From: Myxococcus stipitatus DSM 14675
Lineage (GTDB): Bacteria > Myxococcota > Myxococcia > Myxococcales > Myxococcaceae
DNA length: 64,000 nucleotides
NCBI RefSeq assembly: GCF_000331735.1
Contig: NC_020126.1
Span: 7,257,501 to 7,321,500, forward strand
Direction: 5' to 3'
Shown: positions 33,360-41,886 of the stretch, piece by piece
Layout of the letters: every line of letters starts with the position of its first letter
How positions within the stretch are numbered: position 1 is the first letter of the stretch
Program-made: the position numbers and the translations under genes
Notes under the pieces: generated by a model
Database searches by the model: none
Seen by the model: only the letters and a program-made list of their open reading frames with translations
What the model was told of the DNA's origin: nothing

Positions 33360-34853
33360 ATGCCCGCATCCGTGCTCATCGTCGATGACGAGAAGAACAT
33401 CCTGCTGACCCTGAGTCAGGCATTGCAGCTTGCGGGATATCAAACACATCTGGCGGCAAGCGGGCAGGTGGCCCTGGACGTGGTGAGCGCGCGCCCGGTG
33501 GACGCGGTGCTGATGGACGTGAAGATGCCGGACATGGATGGACTGACGGCGCTGGCCCGGCTCACGGAGCTCAAGCCGGAGCTGCCCGTCATCATGATGT
33601 CCGGGCACGGCACCATCGACACGGCGGTGAAGGCGACGCAGCTGGGGGCGCGGGACTTCCTGGAGAAGCCGATTGCTCGGGAGCGGCTGCTGGTGGCCCT
33701 GCGCAACGTGCTCAAGCACCAGGCGGCGATGGAGGAGCTGCGGGAGCTGAGGGAGCAGCTGGGGCGGTACGACATGGTGGGCAGCGGCCCGGCCATGCAG
33801 CGCATCTTCTCGCTCATCCAGCGGACGGCGCCGTCCGAGGGGCGGGTGTTGATCACGGGGGAGAACGGGACGGGCAAGGAGCTCATCGCGCGGGCGCTGC
33901 ACCAGAACTCGCGGCGCAAGGCCGGGCCGTTCGTGAAGCTGAACTGCGCGGCGGTGCCACACGAGCTGATTGAGAGCGAGCTGTTCGGGCACGAAAAGGG
34001 CGCCTTCACGGGGGCGGTGAGCGTGCGGCGCGGCAAGTTCGAGCTGGCGCACGAGGGGACGCTGTTCCTCGATGAGATTGGGGACATGCCTCCGGCGATG
34101 CAGGCGAAGCTGCTGCGGGTGCTGCAGGAGGGGGAGCTGGAGCGGGTGGGTGGCGCGGAGACGCTCAAGGTGGATGTGCGCGTCATCGCGGCGACGAACA
34201 AGCACCTGGAGAAGGAGATTGCCGCCGGGCGCTTCCGTGAGGATTTGTATTACCGCATCAACGTCGTCCAGATTCACTCGCCTCCGCTGCGCGAGCGGCG
34301 CGAGGATTTGCCGGACCTGATTGGGACGTTCCTGCGGGAGGCCTGTGCGAAGAACGGGCGTCGGCCGCTGACGCTGTCGCCGGACGCGCTCGCGGTCATG
34401 AGCGCCTATGACTATCCGGGCAACGTGCGTGAGTTGCGCAACCTGGTCGAGCGACTGGCCATTCTTTGCGAGGGGCCTGTCGTCACTCGCACGGATGCGC
34501 TGGAGCTTCTGCCTCGTGGGAGGGGGGGGGGGCCTCCGCCTGTCGAGACGATGCCGGTCGCGGACACTTCGCATCCGTCGGCGGATGCCGCCGTGGTGGT
34601 GGCGTCGAGCACGCCTGCGCCCTCACTAGCGACGCCTCCGCTGCCGCCTCCCGCGCAGACGGGCTTCCGGCCCCGCGCGGACAAGACGTTCCGGGAGCAG
34701 GTGGAGGACGCGGAGCGAGACATCATCCTGTTTGTCCTCGCCCACACTCACGACAACGTGACGGAGGCGGCGCGCCTGTTGGACCTGGAGCGAGGCCACT
34801 TCTACAAGAAGATGAAGGCGCTCGGGCTGCGGCGCGGCCAGTCCGACTCGTAA
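33360..34853 (+). CDS. NtrC-type sigma-54 response regulator
   Basis: 497 aa: receiver domain with Asp53 (LMDVKMPDMDG); AAA+ domain with Walker A GENGTGKE, sigma-54 contact loop GAFTGA, Walker B LFLDEIGD and the arginine-finger region NVRELRN; and a Fis-type helix-turn-helix at the end (NVTEAARLLDLERGHFYKKMKALGL). A variable linker (about 385-440) contains an 11-G tract that encodes Gly codons. The partner kinase is not adjacent. It activates sigma-54 promoters when phosphorylated; in myxobacteria such proteins often control development. Confidence 0.93.
   Translation: MPASVLIVDDEKNILLTLSQALQLAGYQTHLAASGQVALDVVSARPVDAVLMDVKMPDMDGLTALARLTELKPELPVIMMSGHGTIDTAVKATQLGARDFLEKPIARERLLVALRNVLKHQAAMEELRELREQLGRYDMVGSGPAMQRIFSLIQRTAPSEGRVLITGENGTGKELIARALHQNSRRKAGPFVKLNCAAVPHELIESELFGHEKGAFTGAVSVRRGKFELAHEGTLFLDEIGDMPPAMQAKLLRVLQEGELERVGGAETLKVDVRVIAATNKHLEKEIAAGRFREDLYYRINVVQIHSPPLRERREDLPDLIGTFLREACAKNGRRPLTLSPDALAVMSAYDYPGNVRELRNLVERLAILCEGPVVTRTDALELLPRGRGGGPPPVETMPVADTSHPSADAAVVVASSTPAPSLATPPLPPPAQTGFRPRADKTFREQVEDAERDIILFVLAHTHDNVTEAARLLDLERGHFYKKMKALGLRRGQSDS
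34518..34532 (+). repeat. Mononucleotide G tract inside regulator gene
   Basis: GGGA is followed by eleven consecutive G within the linker between the AAA+ and DNA-binding domains. Gain or loss of one G would cut off the helix-turn-helix. It may be a slippage site or a sequencing weak point; the present length keeps the frame open. Confidence 0.8.
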
Positions 34854-35171
34854 GCACCTGCATTTGCCGCCCTTTTTCTGCTTCGTGACCCGGAGCCGGC
34901 GCTTCGGCTGCCCGGCTATGTCCAGCTTGTGCTCAAGGGCAGTCGGAGAAACGAGGCGGATGGAGTTCACCCGACTCGTATGGTGCGCGATATCATGGCC
35001 AATGTAGTAGGTCATCGCCACGGCTGGTTTCGAATGTCCCGCGAGCTGCTGAGCGACGGCGACGTCCCCGCCACTGTCATGCAGCAGGCGAGTGATGAAC
35101 GTCTTCCGGAGGGTGTGGAAGGTCGTCCCCTTCGGGAGCACCACTCCCGCCCTCTTCTCGATGTTCCTCAA
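34847..35171 (-). pseudogene. Tyrosine recombinase (phage-type integrase), C-terminal remnant
   Basis: About 108 codons carry the C-terminal catalytic box: HTLRKTF (H-x-x-R), QQLAGHS (His) and MTYYIG (Tyr nucleophile). The N-terminal half with the first catalytic Arg is missing; upstream bases (35172-35372) show no continuing frame and include the 72-bp repeat. The frame reads on past the expected end into the antisense of the sigma-54 regulator. It is a decayed integrase marking one edge of a former mobile element. Confidence 0.7.
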
Positions 35172-35273
35172 CAGCTTGGCCGTCTTCCAGGTCGCTCATC
35201 TCGGCCACTTCTGCCGCTCAGCGTGGCGCAAGGCTTCCCTGCCGCCAGTTCTCGACATCTCGAGCGTCGATGC

Positions 35274-35345
35274 GCGGCCTTCCAATCCCCGCTTCTCCGC
35301 GCTCGGGTGGATCGAAGACCCGCGCTTCTTGAAGATCGCCTCCAC
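35274..35345. repeat. 72-bp direct repeat, copy 1
   Basis: The segment starting gcggccttccaatcccc and ending atcgcctccac recurs at 36855-36927 with few differences. The two copies flank the membrane-protein gene and the MuF-like and IS630 remnants. Confidence 0.75.
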
Positions 35346-35372
35346 CCTCCGGCGGAGCAACATCACTGTCAC

Positions 35373-35777
35373 TCAGGGCGGGGTTCGATTTCTGGGCTGC
35401 TTCGGCTCCTCATTCGCCGTCCAATACCACTCAGCCGTCCGATGTTTTGCGATGTACCAAAGGCGGAAGAGTAGGAATGAGAGCCACGTGAGGGCTCCAG
35501 CGCACAAGCACAGAAAAGTAGTGAACGAGAGTCCATCCGCGAATGCCTGATGCCTCGGAGTGGGTCCCACCATTCCCGTCCAGACAACAGCAGCGGCCAA
35601 CCCAACTCCAACTTGCACATAGGGTCGGGCCGCGGGCCTGAAGGCTCCGGCAATGAGGGTGAACACACCTACAGTTCCTAGTGCACCAAGGTACTTACTA
35701 AGAATGATAACCCAGTCCACCAGATCCTCCCGAGAAGACGTCTTCGCACTCCCCATTGGGCAGGTCAATCCAGCCAT
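35373..35777 (-). CDS. Small membrane protein of the accessory island
   Basis: About 134 aa with three predicted membrane segments (YLGALGTVGVFTLIAGAF; VQVGVGLAAAVVWTGMVG; FTTFLCLCAGALTWLSFLLF) and a charged tail EEPKQPRNRTPP. Start is uncertain; ATG 35777 or 35756 both fit. Base composition is lower in GC than the flanking core genes, in keeping with acquired DNA. Not recognised; it may be a phage or element passenger. Confidence 0.5.
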   Translation of the reverse strand: MAGLTCPMGSAKTSSREDLVDWVIILSKYLGALGTVGVFTLIAGAFRPAARPYVQVGVGLAAAVVWTGMVGPTPRHQAFADGLSFTTFLCLCAGALTWLSFLLFRLWYIAKHRTAEWYWTANEEPKQPRNRTPP

Positions 35778-35828
35778 CCGCCGGGCCCCTTCTGCCTCGC
35801 CACCCGTCGCGCGGGAAGCGGTCCCCAC

Positions 35829-36120
35829 CTACCATCCCAACGGAGCCATAAGCGGCCCTCCCCTGGCAAGAAAACGAAATCCTGCGTCAAGGTCCACCTC
35901 CCCCCGACGTCGCGCGTTGAAGTTGTAGAGCTCCCCGCCAGGCTGAATCTCTCGCCTGATGAACCACATGAAGGCTGCCTTGGTGTTGCGTCGGTTTCGT
36001 TGAGCACCTCCACCACGCGGTGGACGAGGCCTGTCTTGTAGCGCTCCACCTGAACGGAGTGCGCCACCGAGCGCTCGAGGAGTTCCTCGTTGACGGTGCG
36101 GGTGGGGCCGCTCACCAGGA
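35829..36120 (-). pseudogene. MuF-like phage head protein remnant, frameshifted
   Basis: One frame gives RTVNEELLERSVAHSVQVERYKTG and LVHRVVEVLNETDA, resembling the N-terminus of phage minor head (MuF) proteins; just after NETDA another frame takes over with NTKAAFMWFIRREIQPGGELYNF. The break lies near 35985. No start or full domain is present. It is likely a phage gene fragment; family assignment is tentative. Confidence 0.4.
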
Positions 36121-36194
36121 GCCCCCTGGGAGGCTGTCGAAGGCGGCAATCACCGGAGCCCCTCTCAACCAAGGATCGTGAATCTCGTCCGGCC

Positions 36195-36563
36195 TCAGGC
36201 TGAACGCCGGAGGTCGGCGCGGCGCAAGGATGGACTGGCGGAACGATGGGCGGAGCGAGCGGCGAGGTAGGCATGCATCCGAGCCATGAGCCGGTCCATG
36301 GTGCGGCAGCGATGATTGCGGGTGACGTTGGCGTGCAGGTCGAGCCACACCCGCTCGATGCGATTGCCCTGAGGGCAGTACGGCGGCAGGAAGTGCAGGA
36401 CGAATCGCCTGCCGAGCTGCGCGAGCACCCTGCGTGTCTTTCTGCTGGAGTGGACGGCGGCGTTGTCGAGGACGCGGTGGATGCGGCGAGCCCGTCGATA
36501 GTCACTCGCCAGGCGCCAGAGAAGTTGAATGAAGAGGGCGCTGGCTTTGCTCCTTCCCTCCAC
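36195..36563 (-). mobile_element. IS630-family transposase remnant (DDE domain part)
   Basis: The 122-codon frame includes RIHRVLDNAAVHSSRKTRR, LHFLPPYCPQGNRIERVWLDLH and VTRNHRC, the typical second Asp and final Glu region of IS630/Tc1-type DDE transposases. The N-terminal half and the inverted repeats are missing, so it is not mobile by itself. Confidence 0.75.
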
Positions 36564-36659
36564 TGCGTATTCCGGTCATGGTGAGCACTCGTTCCGGCTC
36601 AAGCCGAGCAGCGATTCCGGCTGATGGCGAGCGGTCGAGCGTCAGCGACGCTGGGTGAC

Positions 36660-36855
36660 TCATCCCTTGGCCTGCTTCCGACCCTTCGTCAAATTTGTCT
36701 CCGCGTACCGGATGGACCCTCCGCCCAGCTTGATGCGATGGGCGTTGTGGACCAGGCAGTCGAGGATGGCATCAGCGAGCGTCGCGTCTCCGATGACGGC
36801 GTGCCAGTCCTTTGGCTCGAGCTGAGATGTCACCACCGTGCTCGAAAGTCGGTAG
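36660..36855 (-). mobile_element. IstB (IS21-family ATPase) C-terminal remnant
   Basis: RYRLSSTVVTSQLEPKDWHAVIGD followed by ATLADAILDCLVHNAHRI is the conserved IstB C-terminus (TSQL, IGDxTLADAILDRLVHNAHRI). The Walker motifs and IstA are absent. Upstream in the same frame the sequence changes at the 72-bp repeat to unrelated DNA, showing a recombination join. Confidence 0.78.
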
Positions 36856-36927
36856 CGGCCCTCCAATCCCGCGCGTCTCCGCGCTCGGGTGGATCGAAGA
36901 CCCGCGCTTCTTGAAGGTCGCCTCCAC
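36855..36927. repeat. 72-bp direct repeat, copy 2
   Basis: Near copy of 35274-35345; the central 45 bp (tctccgcgctcgggtggat and on) are identical save one base. It abuts the IstB remnant exactly at its 5' edge. Confidence 0.75.
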
Positions 36928-37046
36928 TGAGTGATGCCACCAAGGAGCATTCCTCCCCCGCCCCCTCCGAACCAACTACACACGGTTCGGGACTTGACCA
37001 TCCCCTCAGGCATCACCACCTGGCTCCATTCACTCCTTCCGAAATA

Positions 37047-37244
37047 GGCTCGCAACAACTTAGAGGCCGCCACCTCGGCCGAGTGCTTCGAGTACCCAAC
37101 TCGCACGGCGGCCTGCGTTCCTTTGCTGTCGAGCAGGTACTCCCGGACGAAGGCCCGCAGCTTCGCCGTCAGGGCGTGCGCGGGTTCATCCGGGTCAGTC
37201 CGGGTGTCCTCGGTGTCGGGCTTCCTGGGGCGATCTCGTGCCAC
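37047..37244 (-). pseudogene. Phage terminase small-subunit N-terminal remnant
   Basis: ALTAKLRAFVREYLLDSKGTQ and AAVRVGYSKHSAEVAASKLLR match the small terminase N-terminus (LTxKQxxFVxEYLxDxNxTQAAIRAGYS). After about 66 codons the similarity ends at the junction with the repeat/IstB segment. It is a broken prophage gene. Confidence 0.72.
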
Positions 37245-37482
37245 GGCGCCCAGCTTCGGGACTCACGAGGACGGCGTCCGGCGCACCAGTGGAGCCGAGC
37301 CAAGCGTTCCACTTGCCCACACTGGAAGCCCTCACACCAAAGCCCAACGAATACTTCGGGACGATGTAACCCAAAATCAGGCGACCCCGTACAGCGCTCA
37401 ACTCAGGTGGCACCCCGCCCCTTACTACTCGATGCTCAGACGGGAGCATCCAGGAGGTGGGGCGCAGAGGAGGTCAGTCCAA

Positions 37483-38793
37483 ATGGGAAACACAGTTGAC
37501 ACGAAGAAGACGGTCTACGTTCCGCCACCTGCGCCCAAGAAGACTCCAGACGCGACTGCCCCCAAGAAGGCGCTGGCAAAGCCGCCGGTGGACAGCTTCG
37601 AGACGGCGCCACCATCCAAGTCAACTCCCGAACAGGCCGCATGGAAGGCATACGACAAGCACATCAAGAATGGCCCTCCGAAGGCCTCGGACTACCGCAA
37701 CGGGCCATTGTTCCAGGAGGCGCGGAAAGAGTACAACGACACCACGCAACGCCTCGGCGACGCCGCGAGCAAGGCATCCGTTGAGAGACTGCGGAAAGAG
37801 GTAGCCGCAACTCCGGGTAGAGGCAATACATTCCAACACCTGGACAACCGTGGCGTCCAAGTGAAGGTGCTCGACGACAAGTCCTACTCCGATCTTCCCA
37901 ATGCCGCAAAGGAAGGGCATCTCACTCCTGGAGGCCCCATCTACATTCCGCGGTCTCAGGCAACGAAAGAGAACCTGCTCCGGTATGCGGATAGCTCTGC
38001 GAGCACCCAGCCACTCTCCTTGCCCCAGAACGCCAAGGACGGCCCGAAGATTGCCGCAGCGATTGCCCAGCGGCTCGACGCGAATCCTCGCCAGCCCGTG
38101 GAGTTCACGGACAGCAGTGGCATCAAGATCGTGGCACTGAAGAACCCCCAACCCTCCGTTGTCAGCGTCGCTGAGGACAAAGAGCTAACGAGCACGGCCC
38201 AAGACATCGGAAAGCAGCCTGGGCACGACACAATCATCAACACAAACTTCTACGAGGGCCACTACCTGGACCCCAGATATATTGGCAAAGTGAGACCAGT
38301 TAATGGACAAGTCGTGGAGGATGGAAAGGTGAAGGCAGGTAGTTCCCAACCAGAGAAGTTCTATGCTGCATGGACACCGAGAGGAATCGAGTTCGGCGAG
38401 GGAAACCCGCCTTCTGACTCAAAGGTGGGCTTCGGAGGGGCCGTTCCTCTCATCATCAACAAAGAACGCTATGATTCCGACAACAAGAACGGGCTCAAAG
38501 AAGACTTGGACTTCAAGTCGCAAGAAGAAAGAGAAGCGTCGACCGGCAAGACGATTGTTGCGCATGACCGAGACACAGGAGTAACCTACGTCGTGGTTCA
38601 GGAAGACGGGCAACCCGGAAAGAAGCTCTCAGCTGTTCGAGATGCCCTCGCGAAGCTCGGCATCGACGATGCGGTGGCCTTCGATGGCTCCAACTCGTCA
38701 ACCCTCGTTCGTGACACCAAAGTTGAAGCCAAGCCCGATGACATCATCAAGGACGACCAGATCCCGTACGGACTGAATCTGCGTGTGTCCTGA
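37483..38793 (+). CDS. NAGPA-like (phosphodiester glycosidase) domain protein
   Basis: 436 aa, with a strong GAGGAGG 9 bases before ATG 37483. The first 45 residues are Pro/Lys/Ala-rich with no signal peptide. The C-terminal half (about 255-436) has features of the phosphodiester alpha-GlcNAcase (NAGPA/DUF2233) fold: TIINTNFYEGHY, VGFGGAVPLII, and AVAFDGSNSSTLV, where the family has DGGGSSTL. The gene is the only intact large gene of the island and is visibly less GC-rich than its surroundings. A Pro/Lys-rich head plus C-terminal hydrolase is seen in secreted effectors, but no immunity gene is evident. Confidence 0.6.
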   Translation: MGNTVDTKKTVYVPPPAPKKTPDATAPKKALAKPPVDSFETAPPSKSTPEQAAWKAYDKHIKNGPPKASDYRNGPLFQEARKEYNDTTQRLGDAASKASVERLRKEVAATPGRGNTFQHLDNRGVQVKVLDDKSYSDLPNAAKEGHLTPGGPIYIPRSQATKENLLRYADSSASTQPLSLPQNAKDGPKIAAAIAQRLDANPRQPVEFTDSSGIKIVALKNPQPSVVSVAEDKELTSTAQDIGKQPGHDTIINTNFYEGHYLDPRYIGKVRPVNGQVVEDGKVKAGSSQPEKFYAAWTPRGIEFGEGNPPSDSKVGFGGAVPLIINKERYDSDNKNGLKEDLDFKSQEEREASTGKTIVAHDRDTGVTYVVVQEDGQPGKKLSAVRDALAKLGIDDAVAFDGSNSSTLVRDTKVEAKPDDIIKDDQIPYGLNLRVS

Positions 38794-38874
38794 CCTGCTC
38801 GCGTGGGGGATCTCAGTGCCCCACCCGCAGGCGAGTTACCGCACCATCAACACGCCCCCGGGTCACTCGAGGCA

Positions 38875-39099
38875 TCACTCCATCTGATTGACCAGATCTG
38901 CGAGTTCGGACTCCATGAACTCGGGAGTCGTGTTCGGCGAATCCATTGAGCGCAACCAAGCCTCCATGAGCATCGGCGAGGTGAGGCGGTAGATGGCCCG
39001 AACCTCCACGTCGGTCAGCGCGCGTCCGAGCTTCTTCGTCGCCGCGATGACGAGCTCCTGTCGGCTCACGCGGACGAGGTCGTCCCAGGTCCCGGTCAC
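38875..39099 (-). CDS. Small helical protein, unknown
   Basis: 74 aa from GTG 39099, which has AGGAGAG 8 bases upstream. The sequence TWDDLVRVSRQELVIAATKKLG and the acidic end SELADLVNQME suggest a helical cytoplasmic protein. It follows a Cys-rich lipoprotein gene 22 bp upstream on the same strand. No family recognised. Confidence 0.5.
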   Translation of the reverse strand: MTGTWDDLVRVSRQELVIAATKKLGRALTDVEVRAIYRLTSPMLMEAWLRSMDSPNTTPEFMESELADLVNQME

Positions 39100-39121
39100 C
39101 GACGGCTCTCCTTCTGGCCCG

Positions 39122-39469
39122 TCAGCACGCGCACCCCGGACTCTGGTGGCACGAGGTATCCCGGGGGATGCACGCATCGCCGCACGGCTTGCTCCTGGGC
39201 CCACACTGCCTGCAGCAAGAACCGCCACCTCCACCGCCGGGCGTCGCCACACAGGAGATGGAGTCCGGGTCACAGGTGCTGCCCGTGGCACAGTCCTCGA
39301 GGAGCGCCCACGCCGGGCCCTCGGACGAGCCGGCGCACACGAGCACCTCCCCGATGCCACACGTCAGGGCTCCGACGCCGCGCTCCTCGCACGAGTCCCC
39401 GACCTCCGTCGCCGACTCGCACCCCTGAAGCGTCAGCGCGGTCAGCAGCACCACCAACCACCTGGTCAT
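39122..39469 (-). CDS. Cys-rich lipoprotein
   Basis: 115 aa. The signal MTRWLVVLLTALTLQGC ends in a lipobox (Cys17). The mature part has about 14 Cys, including SCCRQCGPRSKPCGDACIP near the C-terminus, a pattern common in myxobacterial surface lipoproteins. A Gly tract precedes it. GGGGGA lies upstream of ATG 39469. Probably an outer-membrane or surface protein stabilised by disulfides; cotranscribed with the 74-aa gene. Confidence 0.6.
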   Translation of the reverse strand: MTRWLVVLLTALTLQGCESATEVGDSCEERGVGALTCGIGEVLVCAGSSEGPAWALLEDCATGSTCDPDSISCVATPGGGGGGSCCRQCGPRSKPCGDACIPRDTSCHQSPGCAC

Positions 39470-39712
39470 CGTTCCCCCTCGACGTGAATGAGCTGGGCCC
39501 ATGGTTCCAGCGTCGAAAGGGACTCGCAAGCTCAGCAGCGGATTCTCAATCAGAGCCAGTCGCACAAGCAGCCCGGCGAGATGGATTGCCCTGTCACACA
39601 GCACGGACAGCCTGCTCAATGGCACACCCTCCTCACATCTCCTCTCCGCTGAGGCACCCAAGGACTGGTGATTCAATCGCGGGTCACTCGCGACAGACAA
39701 CGCCCCCCTCCC

Positions 39713-40765
39713 CTACTCTCGAGGCGCAGCCGGAAGGTGACGCAGTATCCCCTCACGCAGCGCGCTCGCGCTGACGGCGGGCATCAGGTGGTCCACCGTC
39801 GTCATCCGGAGAACCCCCGCGTACTGCACGTCATGGACACGGGCCTTCGCGCGGTCCTCCTGACGGTAGAAGATCTGCATCAACATCTCATCGCCATCCA
39901 CGAACCCCGCACCAGGGAAGAGCGGCTCAATCTCGGACAGGAGCCGCGCTGAGGAGTCCGGCGGCTCCGCCAGGCTCTCCACGACCGCAATCACCGCAAA
40001 CAAATCGAACGCCCCCGTCTCGGGCACATGACTCGCCTCGAACGTGAACGCATCACCATAGTGACGCTTCGCACACTCGACGACGAACTGCTTCGCCCCT
40101 TCGATGGCCGCCCCCTCCTCGACGTTGTCCAGGAGCTGCAACCCGCGGCACACGCCCCCCACCGTCCAGTCAGGAATCAGCTCGTTGCGACGCCGCTTGC
40201 GCCACGGGAACGCCGGAATCTCGATGGGCGAATCCAGGTCGCCATCCCAACGCGTCTCGAGACCGTGACTCGCCAGCGTGTCGCGGACCTTCCCCGCGAG
40301 CGCCTTCTCCAGCTCCGGCTTCACCTTGCACTTGGGCACAAGCGCCGTGGACGTGAACGAGAGCCGCAACGCCTCCCCGTTCACCAACGTCCGCGTCAGC
40401 GCCTCGCGCGAATAGAAGACCGCGCCACGAACCACCTCCGGGTGACGCACCGCTCCCGCGGCAACCTCTCCCCAGCCATCCTCCACGTCCTGCAGGGCCA
40501 CGATGCCCTCGCGCTGGAGCGCCCCGAACGCCAGGTCCAGCGCATCATTCCGCGTCGCCTCGCCACCCCACCCGTGCTCCCGAGCATCCTGCTCGTCCAG
40601 CCACCGCCGAGCCTGCTCCATCCACGACTCGAGCGCGTCCCCCACATCCGGATGCGCCGCGAACCGTGCACGCAATCGCCCAAGCACCTCCCCCTCGGAA
40701 CGGCAGCCGCCCTGGACCTCGACCTCCACCCACTGTCGCAGCGACTCCGGCATCTCCTGATTCAT
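39713..40765 (-). CDS. DUF6891-like domain protein
   Basis: 350 aa, no signal or membrane segment. The N-terminal third (about 60-150) has the pattern LAFGALQREGIVALQDVEDGWGEV that resembles DUF6891; the C-terminal part (about 220-350) is a separate acidic domain. ATG 40765 (MNQEMPESLRQ) is preferred; the frame is open 12 codons further. Function unknown. Neighbours give no clue. Confidence 0.6.
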   Translation of the reverse strand: MNQEMPESLRQWVEVEVQGGCRSEGEVLGRLRARFAAHPDVGDALESWMEQARRWLDEQDAREHGWGGEATRNDALDLAFGALQREGIVALQDVEDGWGEVAAGAVRHPEVVRGAVFYSREALTRTLVNGEALRLSFTSTALVPKCKVKPELEKALAGKVRDTLASHGLETRWDGDLDSPIEIPAFPWRKRRRNELIPDWTVGGVCRGLQLLDNVEEGAAIEGAKQFVVECAKRHYGDAFTFEASHVPETGAFDLFAVIAVVESLAEPPDSSARLLSEIEPLFPGAGFVDGDEMLMQIFYRQEDRAKARVHDVQYAGVLRMTTVDHLMPAVSASALREGILRHLPAAPRE

Positions 40766-40844
40766 GGCCCGTGACCATATCCAGGCCCCGCCGGACTTCA
40801 CAACACAGTTACTACAACACTCGGAAACACAATGGACACGCCCC

Positions 40845-41153
40845 TCAGGGAACCCCCATCAAGCGCAGCCCCGCGGCCGTGGCGGCGGCCACCATGACCA
40901 CCACGATGAACGGCGCCTGCCTCCAGGCGAGCACCGCCCCCACCAGCACCCCCACCGCCCGAGCCCCTCCCGCGAACGCCCCCTGCGCCACCAGCGTCGA
41001 CGTGGCGACGAGCGCCGCCAACATCGCGATGGTCGCCAGCGACAGCAAGTCCTGCACCCTCGCGGAGAGCCGCAGCCGCTCGCTCAAGAGCGGCCCCGCC
41101 ACCCGAAAGCCATACGTCCCCAGCGCCAGCACCAGAATCGGCAGCAGCGTCAT
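40845..41153 (-). CDS. azlD: Branched-chain amino acid exporter small subunit AzlD
   Basis: 102 aa with about four membrane helices and the AzlD pattern LALGTYGFRVAGPLL and LAWRQAPFIVVV. It forms a two-part exporter with AzlC for branched-chain amino acids or analogues. Its ATG overlaps the azlC stop by 4 bp. Confidence 0.85.
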   Translation of the reverse strand: MTLLPILVLALGTYGFRVAGPLLSERLRLSARVQDLLSLATIAMLAALVATSTLVAQGAFAGGARAVGVLVGAVLAWRQAPFIVVVMVAAATAAGLRLMGVP

Positions 41154-41839
41154 CGCAGAGCCACTCCCACCGCGAGAATCGACAACAACACCGGCAGCCC
41201 CGCGGGCAACACCGGCGTCGCCACCAGCGCGATGACCGCCCCCACCATCGCCACCTTGCGCGCCTTCGTCGCCTTGGCGCCGACCTCGGCCGCCTCCTCC
41301 TTCTTCGGAGGCAGCAACGACGGCAACAGCAGCGCGAGCATGCACGCCGGAAACGCCGCATCCAGCCCCAGCGACTCCGGGTTCCCCACCGTCTTCCCAA
41401 TCCACCCACCCGCCACCACGCCCACGTTCCACCCCACGAACAGCAGTCCGCCACACAGCCAATAGGCCGCGCGCCGACGCTCCGGGTCTCGCTGCGCCAG
41501 CGCGAACGCCACGGACTCATCCACCATCAGGTGCGCGCCCAACAGCTTCATGGGCCACTTGCGCCCCAACACATCCGCCACCACCAGTCCGAAGGGCAGA
41601 TGCCGCGCGTTGAGCAACAACCCCGCCAGCACCGCCGCCACCGGACTGCCTCCCGCGGCCACCATCCCCACCGCCACGAACTGCGAACCTCCAGCGAACA
41701 CCACCACCGACATGAGCCCGGCCATCCACACGGGCATGCCCGCCGCCACCGCGAGCGCGCCAAACGACACACCCACCACACCCGCGGCAAGCGCCACCGC
41801 CCCCACATCCCGGAGAAGGGCGCGATCCACTTTTCCCAT
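41150..41839 (-). CDS. azlC: Branched-chain amino acid exporter large subunit AzlC
   Basis: 229 aa: helices starting VGAVALAAGVVGVSFGALAVAAG, the family motif FAGGSQFVAVGM, LLLNARHLPFGL and MVDESVAFAL. It is the main AzlC permease part. ATG 41839 (MGKVDRALLRD) has a normal AzlC start; the longer frame overlaps the divergent regulator and is rejected. A divergent XRE-cupin regulator begins 47 bp away. Confidence 0.87.
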   Translation of the reverse strand: MGKVDRALLRDVGAVALAAGVVGVSFGALAVAAGMPVWMAGLMSVVVFAGGSQFVAVGMVAAGGSPVAAVLAGLLLNARHLPFGLVVADVLGRKWPMKLLGAHLMVDESVAFALAQRDPERRRAAYWLCGGLLFVGWNVGVVAGGWIGKTVGNPESLGLDAAFPACMLALLLPSLLPPKKEEAAEVGAKATKARKVAMVGAVIALVATPVLPAGLPVLLSILAVGVALR

Positions 41840-41865
41840 ACACACCAATCTGGACAGAAGCCGAC

Positions 41866-41883
41866 CGTTCGTCAATAAGAACG
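41866..41883. promoter_or_regulatory. Short inverted repeat between azlC and its regulator
   Basis: CGTTC-GTCAATAA-GAACG lies in the 47-bp gap between divergent azlC and the XRE-cupin gene, ending 3 bp before the latter's ATG. It suits an autoregulatory operator of that regulator. Confidence 0.4.
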
Positions 41884-41886
41884 ACC

